From: SHZL01 sp963815185
Lineage (GTDB): Bacteria; Pseudomonadota; Gammaproteobacteria; Xanthomonadales; SZUA-36
Length of the DNA: 64,000 nt
Assembly (NCBI GenBank): GCA_963815185.1
Contig: CAWFGC010000014.1
Coordinates: 1-64,000, forward strand
Direction of reading: 5' to 3'
Position numbers and translations under genes: made by a program. Each line of letters begins with the position of its first letter. Position 1 is the stretch's first letter. Below are positions 63,499 through 64,000 of this stretch, one piece after another. The notes below the pieces were generated by a model. The model was given only the letters and a program-made list of their open reading frames with translations. It was not told the DNA's origin and did not search any database.

Positions 63499-64000
63499 TA
63501 GGTGGCGCGGGCAAGGTTATCGGCATTACCGGTGATTTCGTGCTCGCGTTTCCTGATCGCATAGTCCACCAGGTAGTGGACAAGAATTTCATTGCCCGCG
63601 CGGGCGTTGTAAGCGATATCGTTGGTCAGGGCCTCGATGTCGTACACGCCGCGCCAGACATGCCGGTTGACCTGCATCAGGCCGATCGACCCTGCCGATG
63701 ACTGAATGGGCTGAATGGTTCCCGCGGTTTCGATGTACTGGCGCCAGCAGCTTTCCTGCCAGGCGGTGGCACGCAGCAGCGTTTCATAGATGCCGAAAAA
63801 TTCTCCAGGCACCTTGTCCCTGTCGCGTTCGGCTTTGGAGATGTCATCCATCAGTTGCACCATCATCCGCAGATACTTGTCCACATCCCCTGGACCGGGC
63901 ACCCAACCATTAAGCTGATTGACCAGGTCTGCATTGAGCTCTGCCGCTTCAGTGGAGCGAATCAACCAGTCGAGAATGAAGGATGTGACGGGGTCATTGC
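63345..64000 (-). CDS. Lytic transglycosylase (SLT domain), partial at the window edge
   Basis: At least 218 codons, open to the right edge: the frame continues past 63965 as FILDWLIRSTEAAELN, so the start lies outside the window. The SLT core is RATAWQESCWRQYIETAG with the catalytic Glu, followed by SSAGSIGLMQVNRHVWRGVY and ATYAIYNGGPSHLRRYRNPD. It cleaves peptidoglycan glycan strands to anhydro-muropeptides. A truncated copy of its C-terminus is at 59272-59475. Confidence 0.9.
   Translation of the reverse strand, partial: NDPVTSFILDWLIRSTEAAELNADLVNQLNGWVPGPGDVDKYLRMMVQLMDDISKAERDRDKVPGEFFGIYETLLRATAWQESCWRQYIETAGTIQPIQSSAGSIGLMQVNRHVWRGVYDIEALTNDIAYNARAGNEILVHYLVDYAIRKREHEITGNADNLARATYAIYNGGPSHLRRYRNPDNRASLKKIDKAFWEKYLAIQREGPNAVRQCYGH

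Noticed and set aside
1..64000. tRNA, rRNA, phage or integron modules
   Set aside because: No tRNA cloverleaf, rRNA stretch, integrase, transposase or phage structural gene was recognised on either strand by eye; a covariance search would be decisive.

Overview
The window looks like a chromosomal segment from a free-living, probably environmental gammaproteobacterium. The evidence is two TonB-dependent receptors, many Sec, Tat and lipoprotein signals, Gram-negative envelope enzymes, moderately high GC with strong Shine-Dalgarno sites, and many catabolic oxidoreductases and hydrolases. No rRNA, tRNA, CRISPR array, phage module or intact transposase was found. The organism call is an inference from gene content.

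Layout. 0-9.5 kb holds a beta-lactamase-fold serine hydrolase, an LLM-class oxidoreductase, a carboxymuconolactone decarboxylase-like protein, a Tat-exported flavoprotein, a 167-bp inverted-repeat element, an O-methyltransferase, a nitronate monooxygenase overlapping an NmrA-like reductase, and a HIT protein. 9.7-12.6 kb is a decaying sugar locus: broken rhamnose-mutarotase and DUF2961 genes beside an intact sugar permease. 12.8-18.9 kb is the most unusual region: an astacin-like exported protease, then a TPR-CHAT protease-like lipoprotein divergent from an ECF sigma factor and a membrane anti-sigma-like gene. 19-27.5 kb has a PLP decarboxylase, POT peptide transporter, O-acetylhomoserine sulfhydrylase-like enzyme, CoA-binding, cupin, DUF1993, M20 peptidase and EthD genes. 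27.5-32 kb encodes a flavoprotein and an isoquinoline oxidoreductase-like iron-sulfur/molybdopterin pair. 32-38.9 kb has a GPx-like peroxidase, YjbQ, PEBP, ModA, amidase, thioesterase, and an NRAMP-like transporter overlapping a TauD dioxygenase.

38.9-44.2 kb is mostly on the minus strand: a glycosyltransferase-like gene, a sulfotransferase-like gene, a MurF-like ligase lacking the UDP-binding domain, a TPR protein, and a 22-codon ORF with a perfect Shine-Dalgarno. 44.7-58.8 kb is a long plus-strand run: beta-propeller protein, lipoprotein amidase, TonB receptor, penicillin-acylase lipoprotein, DUF485/ActP symporter pair, second Tat flavoprotein and a TAP-like alpha/beta hydrolase. This reads like import of an amide-containing compound, periplasmic hydrolysis and carboxylate uptake. 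58.7-64 kb is a mosaic duplication: the hydrolase tail and a lytic transglycosylase tail occur twice, around a second TonB receptor and a 7TM sensor-like protein without a kinase domain.

An important caveat is that about eleven genes are interrupted by a frame change or in-frame stop while otherwise coherent. Either this locus is eroding or the assembly carries uncorrected indels. The frameshifted calls below depend on which is true.
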